A DNA stretch of 64,000 nt from Gallionella sp. Lineage in GTDB: Bacteria; Pseudomonadota; Gammaproteobacteria; Burkholderiales; Gallionellaceae. The translations under genes and the position numbers were made by a program. The DNA lies in the NCBI GenBank assembly GCA_003153155.1, contig PLWV01000006.1:1-64000 (forward strand), written 5' to 3'. Of the stretch, positions 20,322 to 31,499 are shown in pieces. Positions within the stretch are counted from its first letter, which is position 1. Each line of letters opens with the position of its first letter. The notes beneath the pieces were generated by a model. That model did not search any database and was not told the origin of the DNA. It saw only the letters and a program-made list of their open reading frames with translations.

Positions 20322-20486
20322 CATTTGGCGTATTGACACTACCACTCTTTGTAGGGAAACTGCCGGACAGTTTTGGTTTGGTGCATATGGGTGGTCTGAC
20401 CCGATTTTTCATGGGCAAGCAGAAATCGTTGTTTACCTCCCATTACGAACAATTTGATAGCAGACACTTTTAATAGGAGCAGCACT

Positions 20487-21671
20487 ATGCACGCGCAAAA
20501 ACATCATGCTTGGGTATTTATTTTCGGCGGTTTGCTCAGTTTGCTACTGGCGGGCTGCGCGGCCAACGTGGGCAAAACCATTAAGGTTTCTGATGAGCAA
20601 TTAGCCAAGTATGGCACTCTCTCAGCGGCTGACGCCATTGCCGCGCTTGAAAAGCGCATTAACGAGGCGAAGAATGCCAACATGCCGTTTCTTGCACCCG
20701 ATTATTTTCGCGGAGCATCCGAGATTTTGAGCGACGCTCAGAAATCATCGGACAAAAAACCAAAGGACGAGTTGATCAGCCACATCGCCAAGGCTGATGC
20801 CATCCTCGATAAAGGCCAAACCATTATGGCAATCGTGCAGAGTCGTTTGGTCAATGAACTCGCGCTGAAAAACCAACTGGATAAAGATAACGTCGTCAAG
20901 GTTTACCCCAAAGAATATGAAAAATCCGTCAGCGAACTTTCAAGCCTGATTAAAAAAGTAGAACTCGAGAAGGCGGATAATCTCGACAAAGACAAGATCG
21001 AGCTGATCAAAATGATGCAGGCTTTGGACGTCAAGACTATTCAATACACCGCGCTGCATGAAAGCGAAGTGATCAACGAAGACACAAAGAGCAAGGATGG
21101 CGAGAAACAGGCGCCCGCCACTTTGGCCGAGGCACTGCGTGTTTACCTGGATGCCGGGAATCGGATCGTCCAAGCCCCGCATGATGAGGCGTTGGTGCAA
21201 CGCGCCGGAGCCGACGCATTGTTTGCGGCACGCCATGCGCGCTATGTGAGCGAGCGTGTGCTGGCTTTGCAAAATAAATTCAAAGAATCCGTAGAACCTA
21301 TCGTGCTGGAGGAAGAAAAGCGCTTACTCGATATTTCCACCGCATTGGGTCACAAAGACCCGCGCGATCAGCCCATAGAGAAACAGGCCGAAGAGATTGC
21401 GCAGGTCGCCGGAGAGATCGTGCAAGGACAGCAGAAGTCCAAACAGTCAATCGGGGCTGTGAATGACCAAAGTAAAGTTATGGAGAAGCGCCTGAAAGAG
21501 GCCAATGCGCAACTCGCTGAAAAGGACGCACAGATCTCCGGAAAAGATGCGCAGCTTAAAATCCTGAACGATCAAATCGCGCAATTAGAGGAACAAAATA
21601 AATCACTGGTCGCAGCGAAAGCCGCCAAGGCCAAGACAACCAAGGCTCAACGAAAAAGCTCCACCCAGTGA
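20487..21671 (+). CDS. Predicted lipoprotein with C-terminal coiled-coil (DUF4398-like N-terminal region)
   Basis: Start reassigned to MHAQKHHAWVF after taggagc; lipobox SLLLAGCAA. Confidence 0.7.
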   Translation: MHAQKHHAWVFIFGGLLSLLLAGCAANVGKTIKVSDEQLAKYGTLSAADAIAALEKRINEAKNANMPFLAPDYFRGASEILSDAQKSSDKKPKDELISHIAKADAILDKGQTIMAIVQSRLVNELALKNQLDKDNVVKVYPKEYEKSVSELSSLIKKVELEKADNLDKDKIELIKMMQALDVKTIQYTALHESEVINEDTKSKDGEKQAPATLAEALRVYLDAGNRIVQAPHDEALVQRAGADALFAARHARYVSERVLALQNKFKESVEPIVLEEEKRLLDISTALGHKDPRDQPIEKQAEEIAQVAGEIVQGQQKSKQSIGAVNDQSKVMEKRLKEANAQLAEKDAQISGKDAQLKILNDQIAQLEEQNKSLVAAKAAKAKTTKAQRKSSTQ

Positions 21672-22288
21672 AGCCCGCGCGGGATATGGAGAGCCATCAA
21701 ACCCCGGGGTCAATTTCACCTGGCGTGAAAAAGATCATTGTGTCGGACATTCATAACCAGTTATCCGCACCTTCATTCCGTATGCCGCGCGTTCACTGTT
21801 TCGCCCCGATTGAGGACACTGCCGCAATAGTGCTTGTTCTGGGGAGTATGCCCGGGAAGGCCTCTCTTGCAGCGGGCGAGTACTATGCCCATCCGCGAAA
21901 CGTTTTCTGGACTCTCATGGGCGAACTCGTCGGTGCTCATCCTGATATTCCCTACGAAGACCGGCTCAAAATTCTACGATCTTCCGGAATCGCGTTATGG
22001 GACGTACTTGGGTCATGCGTCCGCAACAGCAGTCTCGATTCTCACATTGAGGTGGACTCCGCAGTCCCAAACGATTTCAAGTCTTTCTTCTTGCGGCATC
22101 CAAATATCACGCATGTATTCTTTAATGGAGCCAAAGCTGAGCAGTGTTTTTTAAAGTATGTCCAGCCTTCGCTCAAATCGACCTCGCTGCAATATCAGCG
22201 GCTGCCATCAACGAGCCCGGCTAATGCAGGAATACCGTATGGGCAAAAACTGCTTGCCTGGCAGTCCGTTATGCGACGGTGCTCCTGA
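21668..22288 (+). CDS. DNA-deoxyinosine/hypoxanthine-DNA glycosylase (uracil-DNA glycosylase superfamily)
   Basis: FAPIEDTAAIVLVLGSMPGKASLAAGEYYAHPRNVFWTLM...FNGAKAEQCF; true start possibly MPRVHCFAPI near 21782. Confidence 0.78.
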   Translation: MKPARDMESHQTPGSISPGVKKIIVSDIHNQLSAPSFRMPRVHCFAPIEDTAAIVLVLGSMPGKASLAAGEYYAHPRNVFWTLMGELVGAHPDIPYEDRLKILRSSGIALWDVLGSCVRNSSLDSHIEVDSAVPNDFKSFFLRHPNITHVFFNGAKAEQCFLKYVQPSLKSTSLQYQRLPSTSPANAGIPYGQKLLAWQSVMRRCS

Positions 22289-22356
22289 AAGCTAATAAAA
22301 ACCTGATGAAAAGATGCAAGAAGCAGACTGCTGTTTTTTTCCCGCCATGATTCGGC

Positions 22357-23115
22357 TCAACTGAACTCCTTGACGATATGCTGCTGACGGCGGCTGATTG
22401 CAAGCAGCTCGTCCAAGCCTTTCAGCTTCACCATCCATCCGCTTTCACCTTCGTCGCCGCCCTTTTCAAAGCCCGCAATCGCATCTTTTGCGATCAGGCT
22501 GTTGCGGTGGATGCGCACGAAACGTGCGGCGAATTCTTTTTCCAATTCAGTGAGCGATTCCTCGAGAAGATATTCGCGTTCGGCGGTGCGCACCGTGATG
22601 TATTTCAACTCGGCGCGCAGATACAGCACTTGCTCGATGGGTATCAGGTGAATCTTGCCGCGCTCGTGGATGGATAAATTTTTGCGCGGTTCAGGCAACA
22701 AGTCGCGCAACACTTCGGTTTGCACCGGCACCGCTACACGCGCGCGATTCAGTGCCTCGAACAAACGCCCCAAACGTATCGGCTTTAGCAAATAATCGAT
22801 CGCGTGCAGATCGAATGCTTTGATCGCGTATGCATCGTAAGCGGTGGTAAAAATGACCACCGGCGGCTTGGGCAGTTTGTTCAGATGTTGTGCGAGTTCG
22901 ATACCGTCCATTTGCGGCATGCGGATGTCCAGCAACACCACATCGGCAGGGATTTCCGTGAGCTTGTCCAATGCTTCTTGGCCATTGCCCGCTTCGCCCA
23001 CCACATCCAGTGCCAACTGTTCGCTGCAATCATTCAACAAATCGCGCAGCCGATTGCGTGCCGGGGGCTCGTCATCCACGATGAAAACGCGCAGGGCCAA
23101 TTCGATGTCATTCAT
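22357..23115 (-). CDS. LytTR-family response regulator (AlgR-like)
   Basis: Receiver domain (FIVDDEPPARNRLRDLL, VLLDIRMPQMDGIE) plus LytTR domain (RFVRIHRNSLIA). Confidence 0.92.
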   Translation of the reverse strand: MNDIELALRVFIVDDEPPARNRLRDLLNDCSEQLALDVVGEAGNGQEALDKLTEIPADVVLLDIRMPQMDGIELAQHLNKLPKPPVVIFTTAYDAYAIKAFDLHAIDYLLKPIRLGRLFEALNRARVAVPVQTEVLRDLLPEPRKNLSIHERGKIHLIPIEQVLYLRAELKYITVRTAEREYLLEESLTELEKEFAARFVRIHRNSLIAKDAIAGFEKGGDEGESGWMVKLKGLDELLAISRRQQHIVKEFS

Positions 23116-24245
23116 GATGTTCGCTCCTTTACACCGGACACATAAGGGAAAATGATTTCCACACGATAAAAGTCTTTGCCGCTTTCGACCTGATAGCGCG
23201 CCTCGACATCGAACAGCAAGTCCAGTCGTTCGCGGATGTTGCGCAATGCGACCCTGTTGCCGCGATGCGGTGGTGACAATTTCTCAAGCACGTAAGAGCT
23301 TAGAGAATTGCCTGCACCCTCCGAGTGCAAGAACCCCTGCGGGGCCTTTGGTGCATCAGCGCGCACCGGGCAGGGATTCTCCACCTTGAGATGCAATTCA
23401 TCGCCGCTGCGACGCAGCACGATATGGATGCTGCCGCCTTGCGACAATGGCTCGATACCATGATAAACGGCATTCTCCAACAACGGTTGCAACAACAGCG
23501 GCGGAATCAGCACGTCATCAGGCACGTCCTGAATTTGCCAATCCACGCGCAGCCGTTCGCCCATACGCAATTGCTCCAGGGCCACATATTGTTTGCTCAA
23601 CTGAATTTCCCGGCCCAGCGGCACGAGGTCCTGCGCATCCGACATCGCCATGCGAAACAAGTCTGCCATGTCTTCCAGCGCAGTTTCGGCTTGCTTGGGT
23701 TGGGCGCGCACAATGCCAAGCACGGCATTAATGGTATTAAATAAAAAGTGCGGCCGGATGCGCGCGCGCAATACCTGCAAACGAGCATCATTCAAAGCAC
23801 GCGACAACACCTTGGAACGCAGCCGGAAATACTGCAGCAAAATGCCGCACTCAATCACGCTGAGCAGCCCATATCGCACCATATTGAAATAGCTGTCACC
23901 TCCATCCAGCGGACGATATATCTCTCCGCCGAAGTAATAAATGGACAGCGTCAACACGACCACCAATGCGGTCACCGCCAGCACGCCGCGCCGGTAGGAC
24001 AGCCGGTTTAGCCACGGTTGTGCCACCCATAGCAGCAGCAAACTGGTGAGCAGAACCGGTGTGAGCAGCGTGGCGATCTGCATCATGCGCTGCGCCACGT
24101 CCGTCCATGCGCTCGCCAGCAGGATTGCCTGCAACAATGCCAGACCGTTGCTGATCAGCAGAATGCGCAGCAGGGTGCCGACGTTGCGAAAGTTCGGCAA
24201 CCCATCGGGCCGGGCATTTTGTTTTATACTGCGCGCCTTATTCAT
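23112..24245 (-). CDS. LytS/AlgZ-type sensor histidine kinase
   Basis: Start reassigned to [38 protein letters not shown] His-kinase box; overlaps the response-regulator start. Confidence 0.88.
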   Translation of the reverse strand: MNKARSIKQNARPDGLPNFRNVGTLLRILLISNGLALLQAILLASAWTDVAQRMMQIATLLTPVLLTSLLLLWVAQPWLNRLSYRRGVLAVTALVVVLTLSIYYFGGEIYRPLDGGDSYFNMVRYGLLSVIECGILLQYFRLRSKVLSRALNDARLQVLRARIRPHFLFNTINAVLGIVRAQPKQAETALEDMADLFRMAMSDAQDLVPLGREIQLSKQYVALEQLRMGERLRVDWQIQDVPDDVLIPPLLLQPLLENAVYHGIEPLSQGGSIHIVLRRSGDELHLKVENPCPVRADAPKAPQGFLHSEGAGNSLSSYVLEKLSPPHRGNRVALRNIRERLDLLFDVEARYQVESGKDFYRVEIIFPYVSGVKERTS

Positions 24246-24308
24246 GGTGTAGACCTCGGGTTTCACGCTTTGGAGGTTACCTTTATTCTGGGACAAGTGG
24301 GGGCAGCA

Positions 24309-25691
24309 ATGCAAGATAAAGATACCTGGTCGGGACGATTCGCTGAACCGGTGGCGGAATTGGTGAAGCGCTACACCGCATCGGTGGGCTTCGATCACAA
24401 GCTGGCCATGTTTGATATTCAAGGCTCGCTGGCGCACGCGCAAATGCTGGCAGCTTGCGGCATCATCGCCACACATGACCTGAATGACATCAAGCGAGGC
24501 CTCGCGCAAATCGAAAACGAAATCATCAGCGGCGAATTCGTCTGGTCGCTGGATATGGAGGACGTGCACCTCAACATCGAAAAGCGGCTTACCACATTGG
24601 TCGGCGATGCCGGGAAACGCTTGCACACCGGACGTTCGCGCAACGACCAGGTGGCGACCGATATACGGCTGTATTTGCGCCATGCGATAGATGACCTGCT
24701 CGGACTAATCAAGGCGTTGCAAAGCGCGCTGCTCGACTTGGCCTCGCAGCACACGAACACCATCATGCCCGGCTTCACCCATTTGCAAGTCGCCCAACCG
24801 GTCAGCTTTGCGCATCACCTGATGGCCTATTTCGAAATGCTCAAGCGCGATGCGGAACGTCTGCGGGATTGCCGCAAGCGCGTGAACCGCTTGCCGTTGG
24901 GCGCGGCAGCATTGGCCGGAACCGGCTATCCGATCAAGCGCGAAATGGTCGCAGAGTTACTGGGCTTTGACGGCGTGTGCGAGAACTCGCTGGATGCGGT
25001 TTCGGATCGCGACTTCGCCATCGAATTCACCGCTTGCGCCGCGCTGATCATGACGCATCTGTCGCGCTTTTCCGAAGAACTGATTCTGTGGATGAACCCG
25101 CGTTTCGGCTTTATCGATATCGCCGATCGCTTCTGCACCGGCTCTTCCATCATGCCGCAGAAGAAGAATCCCGATGTGCCGGAACTGGTGCGTGGCAAGA
25201 CCGGGCGCGTGAACGGTCATCTGGTCGCGTTGCTCACGCTGATGAAGGGCCAGCCTCTGGCTTACAACAAGGACAATCAGGAAGACAAGGAGCCGCTGTT
25301 CGACACCGTGGAAACGCTGACGCAAACCCTGCGTGTCTACGCCGACATGATTACCGGCATCCAGGTCAAGCCGGAAGCCATGCGCAGCGCGGCTTTGCAG
25401 GGCCACGCCACCGCCACCGATCTAGCCGATTATCTGGTGAAAAAAGGCGTGCCGTTCCGCGATGCCCATGAAACCGTGGCTGTCGCGGTGCGCTTCGCCG
25501 AACAACGCAGCTGCGATTTAAGTGCCATCAGCCTTGCCGAATTGCAGCATTTCTCCGCTCTCATCGGAGAGGATGTGTATCAGGTGCTTACGCTGGAGGG
25601 ATCCCTTGCCAGCCGCAACCATACCGGCGGCACTGCGCCGCAGCAAGTCGCTGCGGCGATCGCGCGGGCACGTGCCAGTCTCACGGAATAA
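24309..25691 (+). CDS. argH: Argininosuccinate lyase
   Basis: Start reassigned to [26 protein letters not shown] signature. Confidence 0.97.
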   Translation: MQDKDTWSGRFAEPVAELVKRYTASVGFDHKLAMFDIQGSLAHAQMLAACGIIATHDLNDIKRGLAQIENEIISGEFVWSLDMEDVHLNIEKRLTTLVGDAGKRLHTGRSRNDQVATDIRLYLRHAIDDLLGLIKALQSALLDLASQHTNTIMPGFTHLQVAQPVSFAHHLMAYFEMLKRDAERLRDCRKRVNRLPLGAAALAGTGYPIKREMVAELLGFDGVCENSLDAVSDRDFAIEFTACAALIMTHLSRFSEELILWMNPRFGFIDIADRFCTGSSIMPQKKNPDVPELVRGKTGRVNGHLVALLTLMKGQPLAYNKDNQEDKEPLFDTVETLTQTLRVYADMITGIQVKPEAMRSAALQGHATATDLADYLVKKGVPFRDAHETVAVAVRFAEQRSCDLSAISLAELQHFSALIGEDVYQVLTLEGSLASRNHTGGTAPQQVAAAIARARASLTE

Positions 25692-25807
25692 CTCCAATTC
25701 CATGGCGTCACTTTCTTCTAAAACGCCGTACTGTGTTGATGTAGCAGATTCATAAGTATCGGCACAAAGGCCACTTAAGGCCTGCTGAAAAATCCGATCA
25801 ACCGCAC

Positions 25808-28303
25808 TCATTCACCCCCGCTGCTGTGCCCGATGTGATCCGAAACGTCTGTAAGCTCTGGCTTTGTTAGTAAGGCAGTAAATTCCTCCATTGGCACAGG
25901 TCTGCCGAACAGATACCCCTGATAGAGCCTGCATCCTGCCCCCCAGAGGAAATCACGTTGAGCATGGGTTTCCACCCCTTCGGCAATCACTTCGATGCCC
26001 AGATTATTGGCCATGCCGATAATAGTTTGAACAATCATCGAATCAGTAGATTTTGTGCCGATGTTGCGCACGAACGACTGGTCAATCTTCAATTGGTCGA
26101 GTGGCAATTGTGTCAGATATGCCAGCGATGAATAACCCGTACCAAAATCATCCATGGAGAAGCGCACACCAATCAGTTTCAATGCATGCATCTTGGCAAT
26201 GGTATCGACAACATTTTCGAGCACCGTGCTCTCGGTCAATTCAAGTTTGAGACGCGATGGATTGATAAGGGTTTGCTCGATCATTTCTCTCACTTGTTTA
26301 ACGAAACCCGGTTGACGGAACTGCCTCGCACTGACGTTGACAGCAAGCGACAATTCGCGAGTGAGTGGATTGCTTTCCCATTCTTTAAGTTGTGCGCAGG
26401 CTGTCTGTAACACCCACTGGCCGAGAGGCAGAATCAGCCCGGTGTCTTCCGCAACAGGAATGAATTTGGCGGGGCTGATCATACCTTGCTCCGGATGTTC
26501 CCAGCGGATTAGTGCCTCTGCACCAATGGGGCGTTGCTTGCTATCAACCTGCACCTGGTAGTAAAGCCTGAATTCGTGTTTTGGCAATGCCTTCCGCATT
26601 CCAGCTTCGAGTTGGCTGTGAATTTCCAGCGCTTCCTGCATTGCGGGATCAAAGAAGCGCAAGGTGTTGCGCCCGGATTTCTTTGCTGCGTACATGGCTG
26701 TGTCAGCCTGTTTGAGCAAATCGTCGAGATTTTGTCTGTAATTGGCAAACAAGGAGATGCCTATACTAGCCGAACTGTAATGCTCGATATCTTTGAGCAT
26801 GTAAGGCTGGTTAATGGCCTTGAGCATTTTTTCTCCCACCCCCCTCGCCTGCACGGCAGCCTGCGTTCTGTCTTCGCTTAACCCCTCCAATAACACCACG
26901 AATTCATCTCCGCCCAAACGCGCTAAAGTGTCGATCTCACGTATGCAGGTTCGCAGGCGCTGGCCCACCTCGATCAATAGCAGGTCGCCGATGTCGTGTC
27001 CTCTGGTGTCGTTCAATGTTTTGAAATTATCGAGATCAATGAACAGGAGTCCGGCGCAGGTCTGGTTGCGTGCGCTGGTTGTGACCGCCTGATGGAGACG
27101 GTCAAACAGCAGCCGCCGGTTGGGCAATTGGCAGAGTGGGTCATAAAAGGCAAGATTGTGAATTTTATCTTCAGCTTGCTTGCGTTCGGTGATGTCAAAA
27201 AACGCACAAATATAATTCGTGATTTTGCCATCTTTGCCGACAACGGCGGTAATGGTCAACCATTCCGGATAAATTTCTTCGTTCTTGCGGCGGTTCCAGA
27301 TTTCCCCTTGCCAGTAATTGTCGCGATACAGGATTTCCCGCATACGTGGGTAGAACTCCGCATCATGGTGATCAGACTTGAGCATGCTCAGGTTTTTGCC
27401 GATAGCTTCTTCGGCACTGTAGCCGGTCAGTTTCGTGAAAACACGGTTGACTCGAATAATCACCTCATCCTGATCAGTTACGATCATGCCTTCCTCAATC
27501 TCAAAGGCAATGGCGGCAACACTCAAAGCTGCCTCGCGCTCTTCCAGCACCACCATCATGCTATTAAAGGCATAAGCCATATCGGCGATGTCCTTCGGTC
27601 CGGTGAGCACGGCTCGCACCTCCGATTCGCCTGCCTTGGCACGCCCCATGCTTGCCGACAACTGGTTAAGTGGCCGCGTCATGCGGTTGGTCAGGAAGCG
27701 GATCAGGAACAGGAACAGCAGCGCGAAGGAAAACGACGTGACCATGTTGGCGACAAAAATGTCGGTAGTCGTCTGAGAAAGCGCCGCCTTGCTCATCACC
27801 ACCGAAACATGGCCGAGTAACTGGGGTGCGGCTGTTTGCACATCGAATGGCGAATCGGCAGAAGGCTGTGTATACACCGGCGCAGCAAAACGCCATGCAT
27901 TCCGGCTTTCCGAATCGAGAACGGCTGCGGCCTGCACCCAATTGGCTCGCTCGTCTACAGTGGGAAATTCGGCGGGGTCGGCGCTGCCGCGTGTCAACAA
28001 TGTGCGCTGGTTGACATCGCGTATTTCCAAACTGACCACGCCTGGGAAAGCCATGGTCGCGTTCGCTGCCTCAGCGGCGTTATCAGCCGAGGCGTAAATC
28101 AGCGCCAAGGCGCTCTGATGGGCCAGATTCTCAGTGATGCGCTGACCCTGCTCAAGAAGGTTAAGGCGTACCCGCTCGTTACTCTGCCACGATCCCACCA
28201 GAGAGGAAAACAACGCCAGAAACAGAACACCGAGCGTAACCATAATGCCAAGCTGGCGCTCAAAAGTGAACTTTTGGAGAAATTCGTTGAGAATCTTCTT
28301 CAT
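25808..28303 (-). CDS. Membrane HAMP-PAS-GGDEF-EAL c-di-GMP signalling protein
   Basis: RLGGDEFVVL and GAEALIRWEHPE motifs, PAS/PAC region (YSAEEAIGKNLSMLKSDHHD), HAMP and periplasmic N-terminal region. Confidence 0.94.
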   Translation of the reverse strand: MKKILNEFLQKFTFERQLGIMVTLGVLFLALFSSLVGSWQSNERVRLNLLEQGQRITENLAHQSALALIYASADNAAEAANATMAFPGVVSLEIRDVNQRTLLTRGSADPAEFPTVDERANWVQAAAVLDSESRNAWRFAAPVYTQPSADSPFDVQTAAPQLLGHVSVVMSKAALSQTTTDIFVANMVTSFSFALLFLFLIRFLTNRMTRPLNQLSASMGRAKAGESEVRAVLTGPKDIADMAYAFNSMMVVLEEREAALSVAAIAFEIEEGMIVTDQDEVIIRVNRVFTKLTGYSAEEAIGKNLSMLKSDHHDAEFYPRMREILYRDNYWQGEIWNRRKNEEIYPEWLTITAVVGKDGKITNYICAFFDITERKQAEDKIHNLAFYDPLCQLPNRRLLFDRLHQAVTTSARNQTCAGLLFIDLDNFKTLNDTRGHDIGDLLLIEVGQRLRTCIREIDTLARLGGDEFVVLLEGLSEDRTQAAVQARGVGEKMLKAINQPYMLKDIEHYSSASIGISLFANYRQNLDDLLKQADTAMYAAKKSGRNTLRFFDPAMQEALEIHSQLEAGMRKALPKHEFRLYYQVQVDSKQRPIGAEALIRWEHPEQGMISPAKFIPVAEDTGLILPLGQWVLQTACAQLKEWESNPLTRELSLAVNVSARQFRQPGFVKQVREMIEQTLINPSRLKLELTESTVLENVVDTIAKMHALKLIGVRFSMDDFGTGYSSLAYLTQLPLDQLKIDQSFVRNIGTKSTDSMIVQTIIGMANNLGIEVIAEGVETHAQRDFLWGAGCRLYQGYLFGRPVPMEEFTALLTKPELTDVSDHIGHSSGGE

Positions 28304-28315
28304 GGGTGAGTACGT

Positions 28316-29326
28316 TTATTGTTCGGGGAATGTCGTGTCGAAACCCTGCTGACGGCCTGGATTGAGCCCCAAGTGCTTGGCAGTGCGCAGGTTGACAGCA
28401 CTTTGCACGTCGCGCAATGGCATCATGCCACGCCTTCCATTTTCACCCGAGATCAAAATGCCTTGAGCCAAACCGGCAAGACTCCTCCCCAGCGCCACGT
28501 TGTCAGGATAAAGCGAAAATAGTACACCACGCCGGACGTGGCCGGAATTGCTGGAAAAAACGGCGATGCCTTGATTCCATGATTCCTGCAGCACCAGAGG
28601 CAGTATTGAGCTTTCCTCCACCGTGGTGGAATCCTGCGGCAACCATAAGACATCGCTGTGTCCCTCAGCCGCAGAAAAAATTTCCTGATAGAACCGTACC
28701 GCACTGCGCAGATCCTGCGCCTCGTACGCCACCAACTCCAGCCCCTGGACACGAGCGGCTTCTTTGGCCAATTTTATCAGCCAGCCGTTGAAACCGGGAT
28801 CGTAGACGACGAACACACGCTTCGCCGCCGGCATCAGCGCCTTCATGCGGGCGAACAACAGCGCAGGATCCGGCGACAGGCTGATCACCGGTTGTCCGCG
28901 CGCCTCGTTTTCCGGCACTGTCAACACGCCGCCCACCACCACCCCGATATCGTTGTTCAGCGCCGTTGCGGTCTTCATGCCCTGCCGGCCAAGGGCGATC
29001 ACTACCTTGGTATTCTGGCGAAGCAGACTGGCTTTCAGCACACCGATATCCGTGTCAGAGCGCAGCGGATAATTCGCTACCCGGCTACCGACCTTGTCCT
29101 CGATGCCCTCGATTATTTTCGCGAATATCTCCCGATAAGGCTCACCGATGTCGGGATAAATCACTGCAATCATAACTTCCCCCTCTGCCCATGCTGGTGA
29201 TGTAACGACCAACGCTGTGAAGAACAGCAGCACGACGCCCAGCAACGGCGCGACGAGCCGGCATTTGAATTCGGCGTGACCGGTGAAAACGGGCATGCCC
29301 GGCGAAAATATCGGGGCGTTAGCCAT
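28316..29326 (-). CDS. Periplasmic substrate-binding protein-like (ABC-type)
   Basis: Signal-like N-terminus, ...VMIAVIYPDIGEPYREIFAKIIEGIEDKV..., KVVIALGRQGMKTATAL; no ABC permease or ATPase adjacent. Confidence 0.72.
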   Translation of the reverse strand: MANAPIFSPGMPVFTGHAEFKCRLVAPLLGVVLLFFTALVVTSPAWAEGEVMIAVIYPDIGEPYREIFAKIIEGIEDKVGSRVANYPLRSDTDIGVLKASLLRQNTKVVIALGRQGMKTATALNNDIGVVVGGVLTVPENEARGQPVISLSPDPALLFARMKALMPAAKRVFVVYDPGFNGWLIKLAKEAARVQGLELVAYEAQDLRSAVRFYQEIFSAAEGHSDVLWLPQDSTTVEESSILPLVLQESWNQGIAVFSSNSGHVRRGVLFSLYPDNVALGRSLAGLAQGILISGENGRRGMMPLRDVQSAVNLRTAKHLGLNPGRQQGFDTTFPEQ

Positions 29327-31431
29327 CAGAGTTGGTGGCTCAGCTCAACGCGCCATGCTCGTCCGGCCAGCGGCAAGTCATAGGGAATCGGCACGAATGG
29401 CGTCCCGAACGGGCTGGGCTCGCGCGCGTCGGCATTGAACAGGTTGAGCACCTTGAACGAAATACCCCAGTCGCCACTGCGATTCTGGCTGCGCAGCGTG
29501 AGGTCCACGGTGTGGTAATCGGCGATGTCGGGACGGGTGTCGCCTGGCGTACGCTTGCGGTCGGCAACATAGTTGAGTTGCGTGTCCAGAGTCCAGCGGG
29601 GCACGAAGCGCCAGTCCGCGCGAGCATAGACGTGGTGCCGGGGTGCGTTGCCTGCATCCTGGTTGGTAGCCTCATCGATAGAGTGTTGCTGCGCATAATT
29701 GCCGGACAACCGCAGGCTGGCGCTCGCATCCCAGACCAGTTCGGTTTCAAAGCCGTCGCCGTGCTGGTTGCCGGCATTTTGCATAATATTGCTGGAATCC
29801 GGGCGCAGGATATCTTTCCACAGGTAGTGGAACAGGTTCAGGTTCGCCTGCAAGTTGGTGGTCGCCTGCCAGACGAAAGCCAGTTCCGTGGATTGGTTGG
29901 TTTCGGGCTTGAGATTGGGATTGCCTATCAGAACCGGATTAGTAGTGTTGTATAGTTCGGAGAATGACGGCGGACGGAAAGCACGGCCATAGAGCAGCTT
30001 GCTGGTGAGGTTATAAGCCGTTTCCCATACCAATGCCAGGCGCGGATTGGTGGTACCGCCGAAATCGGAATACTGGTCATGGCGCACACCGGCGGTCAGA
30101 TACCAGTCCTTGGTGAAAGCCCATTCGTCTTGCGCGTAAACATAGTTCACGCGGCGGCTGTGCGGGAGCAGGAAAGGAGTCACTTCGATCACCGGTCCCG
30201 GATTTAGAGTAGAGTAATTATTGGTTTCCTCTGTGCGATACAGGTCATCGTCCTGAGTGCCGGTGCCGAAGCGCAGCTTGTGGCTTTGCAAGCCGTTATA
30301 AACAGCCGACATGTTGAGGCGCAAGTGACGCTCCCACTTGTCGGGATTACCGATCACGCCGTTGGGAAACGTAACCGGATTCAAAGTATAAGGATAAAAT
30401 GGATTAGAGCCTGGCGGATAAAGCGTCAGATTGGATTGCTCGGTGATGTACAGATAGCTTGCTTGGGCGGTCACGTCCAGATCAGGTATAAAGTTCGAAT
30501 CTTGATAGGTAAGATCGGTGTTGACACGTTCGCCATAATTGCTGCCGGCAGGATCCAGCGCCGAAGCGATACCGGCGCCGGTACCTACATTGGAACGCTG
30601 CTGATAGCCGGCGCGCAGCCGCCATTTGTCACGCGACAAGTCAATACGGCCGTCGATCGCATTGACGCCGAGGTTGACCGGCCCGGGCGCCAGGCTTGCA
30701 GAGGTAAGAAAGCTGGGATTTTTGTCAATAGAGCTCTGAGCATCTGCAGAGATGATCTGCCGCTGGCCATCGGTATGGCCCGCCCGCAAATAGCCGGCAA
30801 CATCAAATCCGCCCCATGTGCCGCCATGCTGCACCCATGCATCGCGGCTGTTGAACGAACCGGCGCTCAAACCGAGCTGGGTGCCGTCTACGTCTGCGGA
30901 AGTCTTGGTGATGATGTTGATCACGCCGGAGAAAGCGTCCGCTCCATACAATGCGGAACCAGGGCCGCGTATCACCTCGATGCGCGCGATATTCCCTACT
31001 GGCATACCCCCCCAGACTATGGAACGGTCGCCGAAAGTCACGCCGGTGATGGGTATGCCGTTGATCAGCATCAACACCTGCGGATTGTACTGGGTGGAGA
31101 TGCCACGGATGATATAGATCGGGTCATAGCCTAAAGGAGAACGTGCCACGTGCAGGCCCGGCACAGTTTCCAGCACTTCGTCCAGGTCCGCCGCGCCTAT
31201 GGCTGCGATGTCTTCCGCGGTGACCACGGTGGCGACCGACGGCGCCCGCGCAATGGGTTGCCGGGTGCCGCTGGCGATGGTGACGAAGGACTTGTCGCCA
31301 TAGGCCATCGCCAATTCTTCTTCCTCGGCTTGTGCCAGATCCACTTTGTCGGACTGTGGAGCTGCATGAACAGGTACAGTGCTAATCAATGCCAGCAACA
31401 TGGCAGGCAACAACTCAATAAATCGTTTCAT
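29326..31431 (-). CDS. TonB-dependent outer-membrane receptor
   Basis: Plug domain (APSVATVVTAEDIAAIGAADLDEVLETVPGLHV, IEVIRGPGSALYGADAFSGVINIITK) and terminal aromatic-rich beta-barrel. Confidence 0.93.
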   Translation of the reverse strand: MKRFIELLPAMLLALISTVPVHAAPQSDKVDLAQAEEEELAMAYGDKSFVTIASGTRQPIARAPSVATVVTAEDIAAIGAADLDEVLETVPGLHVARSPLGYDPIYIIRGISTQYNPQVLMLINGIPITGVTFGDRSIVWGGMPVGNIARIEVIRGPGSALYGADAFSGVINIITKTSADVDGTQLGLSAGSFNSRDAWVQHGGTWGGFDVAGYLRAGHTDGQRQIISADAQSSIDKNPSFLTSASLAPGPVNLGVNAIDGRIDLSRDKWRLRAGYQQRSNVGTGAGIASALDPAGSNYGERVNTDLTYQDSNFIPDLDVTAQASYLYITEQSNLTLYPPGSNPFYPYTLNPVTFPNGVIGNPDKWERHLRLNMSAVYNGLQSHKLRFGTGTQDDDLYRTEETNNYSTLNPGPVIEVTPFLLPHSRRVNYVYAQDEWAFTKDWYLTAGVRHDQYSDFGGTTNPRLALVWETAYNLTSKLLYGRAFRPPSFSELYNTTNPVLIGNPNLKPETNQSTELAFVWQATTNLQANLNLFHYLWKDILRPDSSNIMQNAGNQHGDGFETELVWDASASLRLSGNYAQQHSIDEATNQDAGNAPRHHVYARADWRFVPRWTLDTQLNYVADRKRTPGDTRPDIADYHTVDLTLRSQNRSGDWGISFKVLNLFNADAREPSPFGTPFVPIPYDLPLAGRAWRVELSHQL

Positions 31432-31499
31432 TGCAAACCCCTTTCAATTTGCGTATATCATTCTCGATACATTGTAGCCCACCCATACATCAAGAGCAG

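Noticed and set aside
20322-20486. tRNA or ncRNA in the ppc-lipoprotein gap
   Set aside because: No cloverleaf or conserved tRNA motifs found by eye; no tRNA or rRNA gene was recognised anywhere in the window.
24246-24683. N-terminal 146-aa extension of the histidine kinase ORF
   Set aside because: The extension overlaps argH antisense; the kinase start is better placed at 24245.
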